Positions 34,640-43,640 of a stretch of DNA of 64,000 bases are shown here, in pieces. A program made the translations under genes and the position numbers. The notes under the pieces were generated by a model. It saw only the letters and a program-made list of their open reading frames with translations, did not search any database and had not been told where the DNA came from. Positions within the stretch are counted from its first letter, which is position 1. Each line of letters starts with the position of its first letter. This DNA comes from an uncultured Marinobacter sp. GTDB lineage: Bacteria; Pseudomonadota; Gammaproteobacteria; Pseudomonadales; Oleiphilaceae. The stretch spans positions 310,001 to 374,000 of the forward strand of contig NZ_CANLBK010000002.1 in assembly GCF_947488835.1 (NCBI RefSeq), read 5' to 3'.

Positions 34640-36223
34640 TTAGGAGAGGTCTTCTCTGAGCTTTCTCTTCAGCAGTTTCCCCGCCGTATTTTTCGGCAGC
34701 TGATCTACAAAGTGGATGTGTTTCGGCACTTTGAAGCTGGCGAGTTTGGCGCGGGCATGGCTCATCAAGGCGTCTGAATCTTCGGTGTATCCGTCTCTGA
34801 GTACTACAACCGCGCAGATGGCTTCTATCCACTTTTCATCGGGTACGCCAATCACAGCCACTTCTGCAACGGATTCATGTTGATAGAGAGCTTCTTCCAC
34901 ATCACGGCTGGCAACCAGAACACCGCCGGTATTCACCACGTCTTTAATGCGGTCAACGATGTAGATATAGCCTTCTTCATCCTGGTAACCCAGGTCGCCA
35001 GAATGGAACCAGCCATCTTTGAAGGCTTCTTCGGTTGCTTCGGGTTTGGCCCAGTAACCGACCATCAATTGAGGTGACTGGTGCACCAGTTCGCCTTGTT
35101 CTCCAGGCTGGCAATCTTTACCGGTTACCGGGTCCACAATGCGGGTCATCACAGTTTGCATAGGGCGGCCGGCAGAGGAAGGCCGTTCCGCATGTTCCTC
35201 AGGTAGCAGTACCGTTGCCAGAGGTGCGATTTCACTTTGGCCGTAGCAGTTGTAGAGGCCTGCGCCCGGCAGTTTTTCACCCAGCTCCTTTACGACCTGG
35301 CCTGGCATGATGGAGGCGCCGTAGTAGAGCTTGTCCATATGCTGGAGTTTTTCCGGGTTGAACTGCGGGTTCTGCAGCAATGCAATCCAAACAGTGGGTG
35401 GCGCGAAAAAGGCATTGAGTTGTTCGCTGGCCAATAGCCCGAGAATGGCGTCCGGTGTTGGTGTATTGATCAACCGGCTGTAACCGCCACTGAGCAGCAT
35501 GGGCATGGAAAACACATGCATTTGTGCAGAGTGGTACAGTGGCAAGGCCGCGAGAGAGCGGACACTGGCGCGAATATCCAGATGGTACTGGCAAGCGCTG
35601 TAGTGGCTCATCAGCGAGCGGTGGGTGTGCATGGCGCCTTTGGGATCGGAGGTTGTTCCGGAGGTATAAAGAATCTGCACAACGTCTGTATCTGAAATCT
35701 CAACGTCCGGTGCAGTGTCTTCGCCAGCCGCAAGTGCGAGCTCCAGGACATCCGGGGCGGTGTCGTTCTGCCCGCCGTGAAGGGTTCCGTAAACACTAAC
35801 CTCGACTGTGCTTTTAACTGCATCCACCTGCGGTTGCAGATCCGTATCGAAAAACAGGGCCTTGCAACCAGATTGATTCACTACATAGGTTAGCTCTTTG
35901 CCAATTAGCGCGTAGTTAACAGGAACATGAATCAGCCCGGCTTGTGTGCAGGCAAGCCAAAGTAACAGGTAGGCGTCGGAGTTTTTGCCATAAGCACCAA
36001 CACGATCACCTTTGGTGAGCCCGAGCTCGATAAGGCGGTGAGCCAAGCGGTTTGAGGCTGTGTGAATGTCGGTATAGGTCCAGGTTCTGTCGTCGAATGC
36101 CAAGGCGGTGCGCATGCTGTGAGTGCGCGCAGAGCGGGCGAAGGCATCGCCTATGGTGTTGCGCAGTGCCCGGGCAATGCCCGCTGGCAGAGAGCTGGAG
36201 GCAGTTGTGCTGTGGTTGTTCAT
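34640..36223 (-). CDS. AMP-binding acyl-CoA synthetase
   Basis: A 527-residue ANL ligase. ATP/AMP motif YTSGTTSDPKGAMHTHRS lies near 180-197, YGQSEIAPLA near 313, and the C-terminal GRIKDV-like hinge (VDRIKDVVNTGGVLVASRD) and Lys motif (PKNTAGKLLKRKLRE) are intact. It activates a carboxylic acid to the CoA thioester. The substrate is not readable from sequence. It diverges from no neighbour; it is followed upstream by the AraC regulator on the same strand, and the adjacent rightward genes encode acyl-CoA dehydrogenases and thiolases, so a beta-oxidation role is likely. Confidence 0.9.
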   Translation of the reverse strand: MNNHSTTASSSLPAGIARALRNTIGDAFARSARTHSMRTALAFDDRTWTYTDIHTASNRLAHRLIELGLTKGDRVGAYGKNSDAYLLLWLACTQAGLIHVPVNYALIGKELTYVVNQSGCKALFFDTDLQPQVDAVKSTVEVSVYGTLHGGQNDTAPDVLELALAAGEDTAPDVEISDTDVVQILYTSGTTSDPKGAMHTHRSLMSHYSACQYHLDIRASVRSLAALPLYHSAQMHVFSMPMLLSGGYSRLINTPTPDAILGLLASEQLNAFFAPPTVWIALLQNPQFNPEKLQHMDKLYYGASIMPGQVVKELGEKLPGAGLYNCYGQSEIAPLATVLLPEEHAERPSSAGRPMQTVMTRIVDPVTGKDCQPGEQGELVHQSPQLMVGYWAKPEATEEAFKDGWFHSGDLGYQDEEGYIYIVDRIKDVVNTGGVLVASRDVEEALYQHESVAEVAVIGVPDEKWIEAICAVVVLRDGYTEDSDALMSHARAKLASFKVPKHIHFVDQLPKNTAGKLLKRKLREDLS

Positions 36224-36356
36224 GCAAGTACCTCTTTTGGTGTTTTTATATTGGTATGGCTGGCATTAACTCAAAGAAGCGCTAGCTTGGGGAATGACCT
36301 GTCAGGTCGAAATAATTGACCCAATCAGCCAAGTAGATGCGCTTCTCACATGATTG

Positions 36357-37370
36357 TTAGTCAGCCCATTGCGACGGGGACTTGCCCGTCCAGCGTTTGA
36401 AGGCACGGCAGAAAGAGGCGGTTTCCGAGAAGCCAACTCGCTCGCTGATGTCCGCGATGCTGAGGTTTTCTGTGCTCATGAGTTTTATCGCATACTCCCT
36501 CCGCAGGCTGTTTTTGATCAGGCGTAGGGAGGTGCCTTCTTCTTGTAACTTACGGCCTATACTTCTGGGTGTCATGTGCAATAGCTCTGCAATGTCACCC
36601 AGGCTGGGCATGTTGCTCAGGCTCTTGCTTGCCAGCAAGGCGCGAACACGGTTGCGCAGGCTATCGTCGTTGTCAGGCCTGTGCAGAATGTAGGCTGGAG
36701 CTTCCTTCAGAAAGGTTTCCAGCTCTGCTTCGCTCCGGGTAATGGGCAGTTGCAAGTATTTTTCGTGGAGAGAGAAGCCGCACACAGATTCTTCAAACTG
36801 CAATTCAGTCGGGAACATGGCGTGATACTCGTTAACATGTTTCGGCGCGGGATAACTGAAGCAGGTTGTCGCGAATGGGATCTGTTGGTCCACCAGCCAG
36901 CAGGCGAATCTTTGCCACATAAGAAGCAGGAACTCCTGAAGCATGTGGTCTGTATCCTGGCGGGCGTCTTCGAGGCTAAGGCGGAAAAACACCAGTTTGT
37001 TGCTGTCGCTTTCTCCCAAACCTATGTCGACATTATTGCAGGCGATGCTGTAAACCCGGGCACTTTTGCGAAGCACTGCCCCGAGGGAAGCGGAATCAAG
37101 GCAGTAGTCGGCCATCAATGCGAAGGTGCCGTTTTTGCAGGGGCTGGTGGATAACCCCAGGAACTCATCGCGGGTTGCCCGCCACACGCTCTTAATAAGC
37201 TGGGTGAGCTGTTGTTCCGTAATCAGCTTCTCGGGTTTATTCAGCCATCCATTAGGAATCCCGGCGCTAGCCAGCAGTGTACCTTTGCTCAACCCCTGCC
37301 TTTCGGCGCCGCGGATTGAGGCCTGGAGGTAGTGGTTCGCGATGTGGGCTACAGATTGCGATTTGGGCAT
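36357..37370 (-). CDS. AraC family transcriptional regulator
   Basis: A 337-residue regulator. The N-terminal part (about 20-220) is of the arabinose-binding-like type found in OruR/ArgR-like AraC proteins. The C-terminal double helix-turn-helix includes PSLGDIAELLHMTPRSIGRKLQEEGTSLR and LSIADISERVGFSETASFCRAFKRWTGKSPSQW. It probably activates a nearby acid-catabolism operon in response to an acyl ligand. It diverges from the acyl-CoA dehydrogenase gene at 37518 across a 147-bp gap, the natural place for its binding sites. It lies 133 bp upstream of the acyl-CoA synthetase on the same strand. Confidence 0.9.
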   Translation of the reverse strand: MPKSQSVAHIANHYLQASIRGAERQGLSKGTLLASAGIPNGWLNKPEKLITEQQLTQLIKSVWRATRDEFLGLSTSPCKNGTFALMADYCLDSASLGAVLRKSARVYSIACNNVDIGLGESDSNKLVFFRLSLEDARQDTDHMLQEFLLLMWQRFACWLVDQQIPFATTCFSYPAPKHVNEYHAMFPTELQFEESVCGFSLHEKYLQLPITRSEAELETFLKEAPAYILHRPDNDDSLRNRVRALLASKSLSNMPSLGDIAELLHMTPRSIGRKLQEEGTSLRLIKNSLRREYAIKLMSTENLSIADISERVGFSETASFCRAFKRWTGKSPSQWAD

Positions 37371-37517
37371 GTCTACCGTTGATCAAGTGCGCATTGTGTC
37401 AATTTTTTCGGCTTGTACAGCCATTCCCGAAGAGCAGGATAACCCTTTAAATGGTTGGCTGCCTGAATAATCAGACGACTAACCGGTTTGCTAGCATGGC
37501 TATTTGAGAGGTTACCT

Positions 37518-38660
37518 ATGTCCGGACACCAAGACGATACCGCGCTGTTTCATGAAATGATCAACCGGGTTCTTGATAAGGAAATTGCACCGCATTATGA
37601 CGAGTGGGAGGAGCAATCCGCTATTCCACGCCCGGTTTGGAATACGCTGGGGCAAGCCGGCATGCTTGGTATTGATATGCCGGAAGAGTACGGAGGCGCA
37701 GCTGCCAGTTTCGAAATCTCACAGCTGGCGATCTCCGAAATAGCTCGAAAGGGTTTTGGTGGCCTGGCCGGTGGCTATAACATCCACGCCAATATAGTCA
37801 TGCCCTATATTTTGCATCTTGGTACGGACGCCCAGAAAGAACGCTATCTCCCGGGAATGATCCAGGGTGACATTCTCAGTGCAATTGCCATGACAGAACC
37901 GGGTGCAGGCAGTGATCTGGCGGCTATGCGCACCACCGCGCAGCGCACAGATGATGGCTATGTCATCAATGGTGCCAAGGTGTTTATCACTAACGGTTTG
38001 CAGGCGGAGCTGGTGATAGTGTGTGCCAAAACCGACCCTCAAGCCGGCGCCAAGGGCGTCTCTCTCTTCCTTGTGGATGCCAGCCTGCCCGGGTTCTCCC
38101 GTGGTAAAGGCATCCGTAAAATAGGCCAGCATGCCAGCGATACGGCAGAGCTGTTTTTCTCTGATCTGGTGGTGCCCCACGACGCACTGCTTGGCGAGGA
38201 AGGCAAGGGCTTTGCCTATCTGATGCAAGAGTTGCCCCGCGAACGTCTGGGTGTGGCTGCCCAAGCGGTGGGCGCAACTGAGGGTGTACTGGCGTTGACT
38301 CTGGACTATGTGCAAGAGCGGCATGCGTTTGGTCAACGGGTTGCGGATTTTCAGAACACTCGGTTCAAGCTGGCCGAAGCGAAAGCGCGGCTTGAAGTAG
38401 GAAAAGCCTATCTGAACCAGTGCATCGGGAACTACCTGAACGGTGAAATGGGGCCAACGGAAGCTGCCATTCTCAAACTGATGCTCACGGAAATGCAGTG
38501 CGATATCGCCAATGAGTGCTTGCAGCTATTTGGTGGCTACGGGTATACCGTGGAGTACCCTGTGTCGCGATTTTTTGTGGATGCCCGCGTGCAGACAATC
38601 TACGCCGGCACCTCGGAAATTATGAAAGAAGTGATTGCCCGCTCCATGCTGGGCAAATAG
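37518..38660 (+). CDS. Acyl-CoA dehydrogenase (LCAD/IVD type), AraC-adjacent
   Basis: A 380-residue acyl-CoA dehydrogenase. The FAD motif is AIAMTEPGAGSDLAAM. The C terminus has IYAGTSEIMKEVIARSML, in which the Glu used by medium-chain enzymes is Ala; the Glu of PRERLGVAAQAVG is in the long-chain/isovaleryl position and is the likely base. The ATG at 37518 has GAGAGG 7 nt before it and begins the protein MSGHQDD; an upstream in-frame start is weaker. A thiolase gene follows 49 bp later, so both probably share one transcript. The chain type of the substrate is not known. Confidence 0.92.
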   Translation: MSGHQDDTALFHEMINRVLDKEIAPHYDEWEEQSAIPRPVWNTLGQAGMLGIDMPEEYGGAAASFEISQLAISEIARKGFGGLAGGYNIHANIVMPYILHLGTDAQKERYLPGMIQGDILSAIAMTEPGAGSDLAAMRTTAQRTDDGYVINGAKVFITNGLQAELVIVCAKTDPQAGAKGVSLFLVDASLPGFSRGKGIRKIGQHASDTAELFFSDLVVPHDALLGEEGKGFAYLMQELPRERLGVAAQAVGATEGVLALTLDYVQERHAFGQRVADFQNTRFKLAEAKARLEVGKAYLNQCIGNYLNGEMGPTEAAILKLMLTEMQCDIANECLQLFGGYGYTVEYPVSRFFVDARVQTIYAGTSEIMKEVIARSMLGK

Positions 38661-38709
38661 ATTATGCGCTCTGTGGAATTCCAGTCATCCAAATCTTGAG
38701 GAACGATCA

Positions 38710-39897
38710 ATGAAACTTACTGATGTTGTCATTCTCGACGGTGCCCGCACCGCGATTGGCGGTTTTGGCGGTAGCCTGAGCTCTTTGACCCCGGCTGAGC
38801 TTGGAACTTGCGCAGCCAAAGAAGCGATTAGCCGATCAGGCGTGCCTGCAGAAGATATCGACCATTCGGTATTCGGCCATATTATCCCCACTGGCCCCGC
38901 GGATGCTTATGTAGCTCGCCACATTGGCCTGAACTCTGGCCTGCAGAAAGGATCTGCTGCATTCAACGTAAACCGCCTCTGTGGTTCTGGCGTTCAGTCG
39001 GTTATCAGTGCCGCTCAGATGATCATGATGGGCGATAGCCAGATTACACTGGCTGGTGGTGCGGAAAGCATGAGCCAGGGTGCCTATGTGCTGCCCAACG
39101 TTCGCAAAGGCCTGCGCATGGGTGACGGGAAAGCGGTTGATATGACCCTGGGAACCCTCACCGACCCGTTTGGCAGCGGCCACATGGGCATGACGGCTGA
39201 GCGTATTGCCGAAAAGTACGGTTTAACCCGTGAAGATCTGGATGCCTTCTCAGCAGAAAGCCACCGTCGTGCGAGCCAGGCCATTGAGAACGGTTACTTC
39301 AAAGAGCAGATTGTGCCGGTAACTGTAAAACAGGGCCGCAAGGAAGTCGTTTTTGAGCAAGACGAGCACGTGCGTGCCGGAACCACAGCCGAAAGCCTTT
39401 CAAGCCTGAAGCCGGCCTTTACTAAAGACGGCATAGTTACTCCGGGTAACGCCTCAGGAATTAACGATGGTGCGGCCGCCATGGTACTGACCAGCGCCGC
39501 CGAAGCTGAAAAGCGCGGCCTGAAAGCCCGTGCACGTATTGTAGGATATGCCTTTGCCGGGGTAGACCCCAGCGTAATGGGCCTCGGCCCCATCCCGGCG
39601 GTACGAACCGTATTGGAGAAAACCGGCCTCAGCGTGGTAGATCTGGATGTGATCGAGTCCAACGAAGCTTTTGCAGCCCAGGCACTGGCGGTTAGCAAAG
39701 AACTTGGCTTGCCAGCGGATAAAGTGAACCCGAACGGTGGTGCAGTTGCTCTGGGTCACCCTGTGGGTGCTACCGGTTCCATCCTCATCGTTAAAACCAT
39801 GGCCGAGCTTGAGCGCACTGGCGGCCGCTACGGCCTGATAACCATGTGCATTGGTGGAGGCCAGGGCATTGCGCTGATTATTGAGCGCATTAACTGA
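38710..39897 (+). CDS. Thiolase (acetyl-CoA C-acyltransferase) 1
   Basis: A 395-residue thiolase. The nucleophile is Cys91 in NRLCGSGVQS, His is in GHPVGATGS (about 349), and the second Cys is Cys380 in CIGGGQG. All residues for thiolytic cleavage are present. The length and motifs fit degradative thiolases that split 3-ketoacyl-CoA. A GAGGAA site is 7 nt before the ATG. It ends 41 bp before the LiuR operator that heads the next transcript. Confidence 0.93.
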   Translation: MKLTDVVILDGARTAIGGFGGSLSSLTPAELGTCAAKEAISRSGVPAEDIDHSVFGHIIPTGPADAYVARHIGLNSGLQKGSAAFNVNRLCGSGVQSVISAAQMIMMGDSQITLAGGAESMSQGAYVLPNVRKGLRMGDGKAVDMTLGTLTDPFGSGHMGMTAERIAEKYGLTREDLDAFSAESHRRASQAIENGYFKEQIVPVTVKQGRKEVVFEQDEHVRAGTTAESLSSLKPAFTKDGIVTPGNASGINDGAAAMVLTSAAEAEKRGLKARARIVGYAFAGVDPSVMGLGPIPAVRTVLEKTGLSVVDLDVIESNEAFAAQALAVSKELGLPADKVNPNGGAVALGHPVGATGSILIVKTMAELERTGGRYGLITMCIGGGQGIALIIERIN

Positions 39898-39938
39898 TTA
39901 ATTAGTTGGATTTCTTTTTACGGCTGAATTGGGTACAG

Positions 39939-39954
39939 TTTACGTTAACGTAAA
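39939..39954. promoter_or_regulatory. Second LiuR operator (TTTACGTTAACGTAAA)
   Basis: A perfect 16-bp palindrome identical to the one before liuR, 65 bp upstream of the SDR start codon. It suggests that the SDR, acyl-CoA dehydrogenase and thiolase genes that follow are under LiuR. Confidence 0.78.
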
Positions 39955-40018
39955 GTGCGAGCTAGCCCAATTTAGCCAATAGCTGCCGATTAAAACCCCG
40001 AAACGAAGGGAGAAGTTG

Positions 40019-40780
40019 ATGGAATTCAATAATGTACCGGCCATTGTGACAGGTGGAGCCTCAGGGCTTGGCGAGGGCGCAGCCCGCGCACTGGCGGCTG
40101 CTGGCTGCAAAGTAGCAATCTTCGACCTGCAAAAAGAGCAGGGCGAGAAAGTGGCTGCGGACATTGGCGGAATCTTTGTGCACTGCGATGTGAGCTCGGC
40201 GGAAAGCGCGGAAGCCGCGATAGCTAATGCCCGTGAAGCCCACGGCTTGTGTGGCATTGCTGTCAACTGCGCGGGTGTTGGCTGGGCGGGTAAAATCCTC
40301 GGTCGTGACGGTGTTATGCCGCTGGAGAACTTCAGTAAGGTTATTCAGATCAACCTGATCGGCACCTTCAATATTTTGAGGCTGGCGGCTGCCGATATGG
40401 CCCAGCGCGAACCTAACGCAGACGGTGAGCGCGGAGTCATTATCAACACAGCATCGGTTGCCGCTTACGAAGGACAGATCGGGCAGTCAGCATACAGCGC
40501 CTCCAAAGGTGGTGTTGTTGCCCTGACCATTCAATCGGCCCGGGAGCTGGCCCGCGAAGGCATTCGCGTGAACACCATTGCACCTGGCCTGTTCATGACA
40601 CCCATGATGGCTGGCATGCCGCAAGAAGTTCAGGACAGCCTGGCCGCAACCCTGCCGTTTCCCCAGCGCCTGGGTAAGCCCGAAGAATTCGGCATGATGG
40701 TGGACCAGATGGTGCGTAACCCTATTCTGAACGGCGAAACTATCCGCCTGGATAGTGCTTTGCGCATGGCACCCAGATAA
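40019..40780 (+). CDS. SDR, 3-hydroxyacyl-CoA dehydrogenase type-2-like
   Basis: A 253-residue short-chain dehydrogenase. The NAD site is TGGASGLG (about 11-18), with AVNCAGVG, the catalytic Ser in NTASVAAYEG, and YSASKGG with Tyr and Lys. The overall sequence resembles HSD17B10-type enzymes, which oxidise 2-methyl-3-hydroxybutyryl-CoA in isoleucine breakdown. The ATG at 40019 follows AAGGGAGA; a TTG three bases earlier is in frame. Its LiuR operator and the acyl-CoA dehydrogenase and thiolase that follow fit an isoleucine/2-methylbutyryl-CoA branch, but only by inference. Confidence 0.88.
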   Translation: MEFNNVPAIVTGGASGLGEGAARALAAAGCKVAIFDLQKEQGEKVAADIGGIFVHCDVSSAESAEAAIANAREAHGLCGIAVNCAGVGWAGKILGRDGVMPLENFSKVIQINLIGTFNILRLAAADMAQREPNADGERGVIINTASVAAYEGQIGQSAYSASKGGVVALTIQSARELAREGIRVNTIAPGLFMTPMMAGMPQEVQDSLAATLPFPQRLGKPEEFGMMVDQMVRNPILNGETIRLDSALRMAPR

Positions 40781-40805
40781 ATCCGATTAAATACAGGAGA
40801 GCGCA

Positions 40806-41954
40806 ATGACTAACTCAGTGGATCATGAAGAACTCGCTCTGTTCAGAGCGTCTGTCATCAAGGCTCTGGAAACAGAAGTTGCGCCCCATTACGAGGCCTG
40901 GGAGAAGTCCGGCCTTGTACCCCGTGAACTCTGGAACACCCTCGGCGATGCCGGCATGTTGTGTGTGGATATTCCTGAAGATTGCGGGGGCTGCGGCGCG
41001 CCTTTCCAATACTCCGTGGTAGTTGGCGAAGAGCTGGCCCGCATGGGGTATGGTGCGCTCTCCACCAACGTAATGGTGCATTCAGATATAGTCGCCCCCT
41101 ACATCAGCCATCTTGGTAACGAAGCGCAAAAGCAGCAGTGGCTCCCCAAAATGGTGTCGGGCGAAGTGGTTGGCGCCATTGCCATGACCGAGCCGGGTGC
41201 CGGCAGTGATCTGCAGGCCATGCGCACCAGCGCGGTGCGAGACGGCGACGACTATATTCTGAACGGTTCAAAAACCTTCATCACCAATGGCCAGCATGCC
41301 GACATGGTGATTGTTGCGGCAAAAACCGATCCCTCTGCCGGCGCCAAAGGCATCAGCCTGTTTCTGGTAGACACTAGCCTGCCGGGATACAGTAAAGGCC
41401 GTAACATCGACAAAATCGGCCAGCACAGTGGCGACACCTCCGAGCTGTTCTTTTCTGATATGCGCGTTCCAGCCTCCGCACTGGTAGGGCAGGAGGGCAA
41501 AGGCTTTGCCTACCTGATGCAGGAATTGCCAAGGGAGCGACTGGTTATCGGCGCATTGGGCGTAGCAGCAGCCAGAGGTGCCTTGGACCTGACCATCGCC
41601 TACGCCCAGGAGCGGGAGTTGTTCGGCCAGAAACTGGCGCAACTACAGAACACCCGTTTTGAAATCGCGCGCATGGAAACCGACTATCAGATAAACAAAG
41701 CGTTTGTCTCCCAGTGCATCAGTCAGTACGAAGCGGGTGAACTGGACGCAGCAACTGCCTCCATGGCCAAGTACAGCGCCACGGAAATGCAGTGCCGAGT
41801 AGCGGATGGTTGCCTGCAGTTGTTCGGCGGTTATGGCTACACCACTGAATACCCCATTTCCCGCGCCTTTATGGATGCCCGCGTACAGCGCATTTACGGC
41901 GGCACTTCAGAAGTGATGAAAGAAATCATTGCCCGGTCTGTTTTAGGTCGTTAA
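40806..41954 (+). CDS. Acyl-CoA dehydrogenase (LCAD/IVD type), LiuR block
   Basis: A 382-residue acyl-CoA dehydrogenase similar to the gene at 37518: ITNGQHADMV, AIAMTEPGAGSDLQAM, and PRERLVIGALGVAA with the helix-G Glu. The C-terminal motif IYGGTSEVMKE lacks the medium-chain Glu. It starts 25 bp after the SDR stop with CAGGAGAG before the ATG. In an isoleucine pathway it would be the 2-methylbutyryl-CoA dehydrogenase; other substrates are possible. A 176-bp gap with an inverted repeat separates it from the thiolase. Confidence 0.92.
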   Translation: MTNSVDHEELALFRASVIKALETEVAPHYEAWEKSGLVPRELWNTLGDAGMLCVDIPEDCGGCGAPFQYSVVVGEELARMGYGALSTNVMVHSDIVAPYISHLGNEAQKQQWLPKMVSGEVVGAIAMTEPGAGSDLQAMRTSAVRDGDDYILNGSKTFITNGQHADMVIVAAKTDPSAGAKGISLFLVDTSLPGYSKGRNIDKIGQHSGDTSELFFSDMRVPASALVGQEGKGFAYLMQELPRERLVIGALGVAAARGALDLTIAYAQERELFGQKLAQLQNTRFEIARMETDYQINKAFVSQCISQYEAGELDAATASMAKYSATEMQCRVADGCLQLFGGYGYTTEYPISRAFMDARVQRIYGGTSEVMKEIIARSVLGR

Positions 41955-41992
41955 CCCCTATAAATCCGGCGGACAGATATAAACGTTGGCGA

Positions 41993-42102
41993 GGCAGGGG
42001 CGGGGCGGCCTTTCAGAAACCGTCAAAAGCCAAGGATGGCTTTTGTCGAGCGTACAGGGACGTATTCACAGCGTGTTTCTGAAAGGCCGCCCCGCCCCTG
42101 CC
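41993..42102. repeat. 28-bp perfect inverted repeat with inner hairpin
   Basis: Arms 41993-42020 and 42075-42102 are perfectly complementary (left arm begins GGCAGGGGCGGGGCGGCC). The 54-bp centre contains a 9-bp hairpin CAAAAGCCA/TGGCTTTTG (42024-42045) and the tract GAGCGTACAGGGACGTATTC. It lies between the acyl-CoA dehydrogenase and thiolase genes of the same strand. The arms are related to those of the element at 32507-32694. Confidence 0.88.
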
Positions 42103-42130
42103 CGAACACCAAACATTGAGGACAATCGCC

Positions 42131-43312
42131 ATGACAAGCGCTGATGTAGTAATAGCAGGCTCCGCCCGCACCCCCATGGGCGGCATGATGGGCTCCCTGA
42201 GTTCTGTGCGCTCTCCCGAGTTAGGGGCCACTGCCATCAAAGCTGCCATTGAACGCAGCGGACTGCAGCCAGTGGATGTTCAGGAAGTAATTATGGGCTG
42301 CGTATTGCCTGCCGGACTGGGACAGGCGCCTGCTCGCCAGGCTTCCCGTGGTGCAGGTATTCCAGACAGCTCCGGTTGCACCACTGTGAACAAGATGTGC
42401 GGCTCCGGCATGCAAGCAGTGATCATGGCCCATGACCAGATCAAAGCAGGCACCAACAACATCATGATTGCCGGCGGCATGGAGAACATGAGCCAGGCAC
42501 CTTACCTCTTACCAAAAGCGCGCGGCGGTATGCGTATGGGCCACGGGCAGGTGATGGACAGCATGTTCCTCGACGGCCTTGAAGATGCCTACGAAGGCGG
42601 CCTGATGGGTGTGTTCGCGCAAAAGAGCGCAGACGATTACAAGATTACCCGCGAGCAGATGGACGACTTTGCCATTCGGTCACTGGAGCGCGCTAACGCA
42701 GCCATTAACAATAGCTGGTTTGAGCCGGAAATCTGCGCAGTTACCGTTTCTGGCCGCGGTGGCAATACCCAAGTGAGCGTTGACGAACAACCCGGAAATG
42801 CCCGCCCCGAGAAAATCCCCACATTGAAACCGGCCTTTAAAAAAGACGGCACAGTCACGGCAGCCAACGCCAGTTCCATCAGTGATGGTGCATCGGCTTT
42901 AGTGCTGGCGTCTGCTGAAGAAGCCAAAGCCCGTGGCCTGACTGCGCAAGCCAGGATTGTTGCCCACGCCACTCACGCCCAGCTGCCGGCCGAATTTACG
43001 CTGGCACCCATTGGTGCGATTGAGAAAGTTTTGAAAAAAGCCGGCTGGAGCAAAGACGATGTGGATCTTTACGAGATCAACGAAGCCTTTGCAGTGGTTT
43101 CTTTGCTGGCCATAAATGAGCTTGGGCTGGATGCAGAGAAGGTGAATGTGTACGGCGGCGCCTGTGCGCTCGGGCACCCCATTGGCTCATCCGGTTCTCG
43201 GATAATAATCACGCTCATCAACGCCCTCAAACAGAAAGGCCTGAAGCGTGGAGTGGCGTCTCTGTGCATAGGCGGCGGTGAAGCCACGGCCGTTGCTATA
43301 GAGCTACTCTGA
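42131..43312 (+). CDS. Thiolase (acetyl-CoA C-acyltransferase) 2
   Basis: A 393-residue thiolase. Cys90 is in NKMCGSGMQ, His in GHPIGSSGS, and Cys379 in CIGGGEA, so the active site is complete. The sequence resembles acetyl-CoA acetyltransferases, which could also cleave 2-methylacetoacetyl-CoA. GAGGA lies about 9 nt before the ATG, after the inverted repeat. It ends the rightward catabolic block; a hairpin follows. Confidence 0.93.
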   Translation: MTSADVVIAGSARTPMGGMMGSLSSVRSPELGATAIKAAIERSGLQPVDVQEVIMGCVLPAGLGQAPARQASRGAGIPDSSGCTTVNKMCGSGMQAVIMAHDQIKAGTNNIMIAGGMENMSQAPYLLPKARGGMRMGHGQVMDSMFLDGLEDAYEGGLMGVFAQKSADDYKITREQMDDFAIRSLERANAAINNSWFEPEICAVTVSGRGGNTQVSVDEQPGNARPEKIPTLKPAFKKDGTVTAANASSISDGASALVLASAEEAKARGLTAQARIVAHATHAQLPAEFTLAPIGAIEKVLKKAGWSKDDVDLYEINEAFAVVSLLAINELGLDAEKVNVYGGACALGHPIGSSGSRIIITLINALKQKGLKRGVASLCIGGGEATAVAIELL

Positions 43313-43317
43313 TAGAT

Positions 43318-43352
43318 AGCCGGTTTATCGCAAGTGTGGCGCTAAACCGGCT
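43318..43352. terminator. Convergent terminator hairpin (thiolase / ilvM)
   Basis: A 10-bp stem, AGCCGGTTTA with TAAACCGGCT, plus an inner CGC/GCG pairing. It lies between the convergent thiolase and ilvM genes, 5 bp after the thiolase stop. No strong T-run follows on the + strand. Confidence 0.68.
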
Positions 43353-43358
43353 GCTATG

Positions 43359-43640
43359 TCAGGCGATACGACTGGCAGCGGCCACCACCGGCGCTGCAAG
43401 CTTTACCTCCGCAACCGTATGCAGTTTTTCCAGCTGAGATTGAAGCATGGCAACTGGGCGAGTGCCCTGAATTGTCAGAGCGATGTTCAGCGCTCCGTCT
43501 GCTGAATCTACCGCCATTTTTGCAATCCTGAAACCACGAACGCGGACCACCTGGCACAGGCGCTCGAGCGCGGCCGCTTCATGGCTCATCCGGCAAGTAA
43601 TGTTGTAGCTGGGCGCTTTACAGCTGCTCTCAGTGGTCAT
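43359..43640 (-). CDS. ilvM: Acetolactate synthase regulatory small subunit IlvM
   Basis: A 93-residue ACT-domain protein. YNITCRMSHEAAALERLCQVVRVRGFRI, then MAVDSADGALNIALTIQGTRPV and QLEKLHTV, is the small-subunit pattern. It binds the IlvG catalytic subunit and sets activity. The start overlaps the ilvG stop by 4 nt (ATGA), typical of ilvGM. It is a short IlvM-type subunit, not the longer IlvH type. Confidence 0.92.
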   Translation of the reverse strand: MTTESSCKAPSYNITCRMSHEAAALERLCQVVRVRGFRIAKMAVDSADGALNIALTIQGTRPVAMLQSQLEKLHTVAEVKLAAPVVAAASRIA

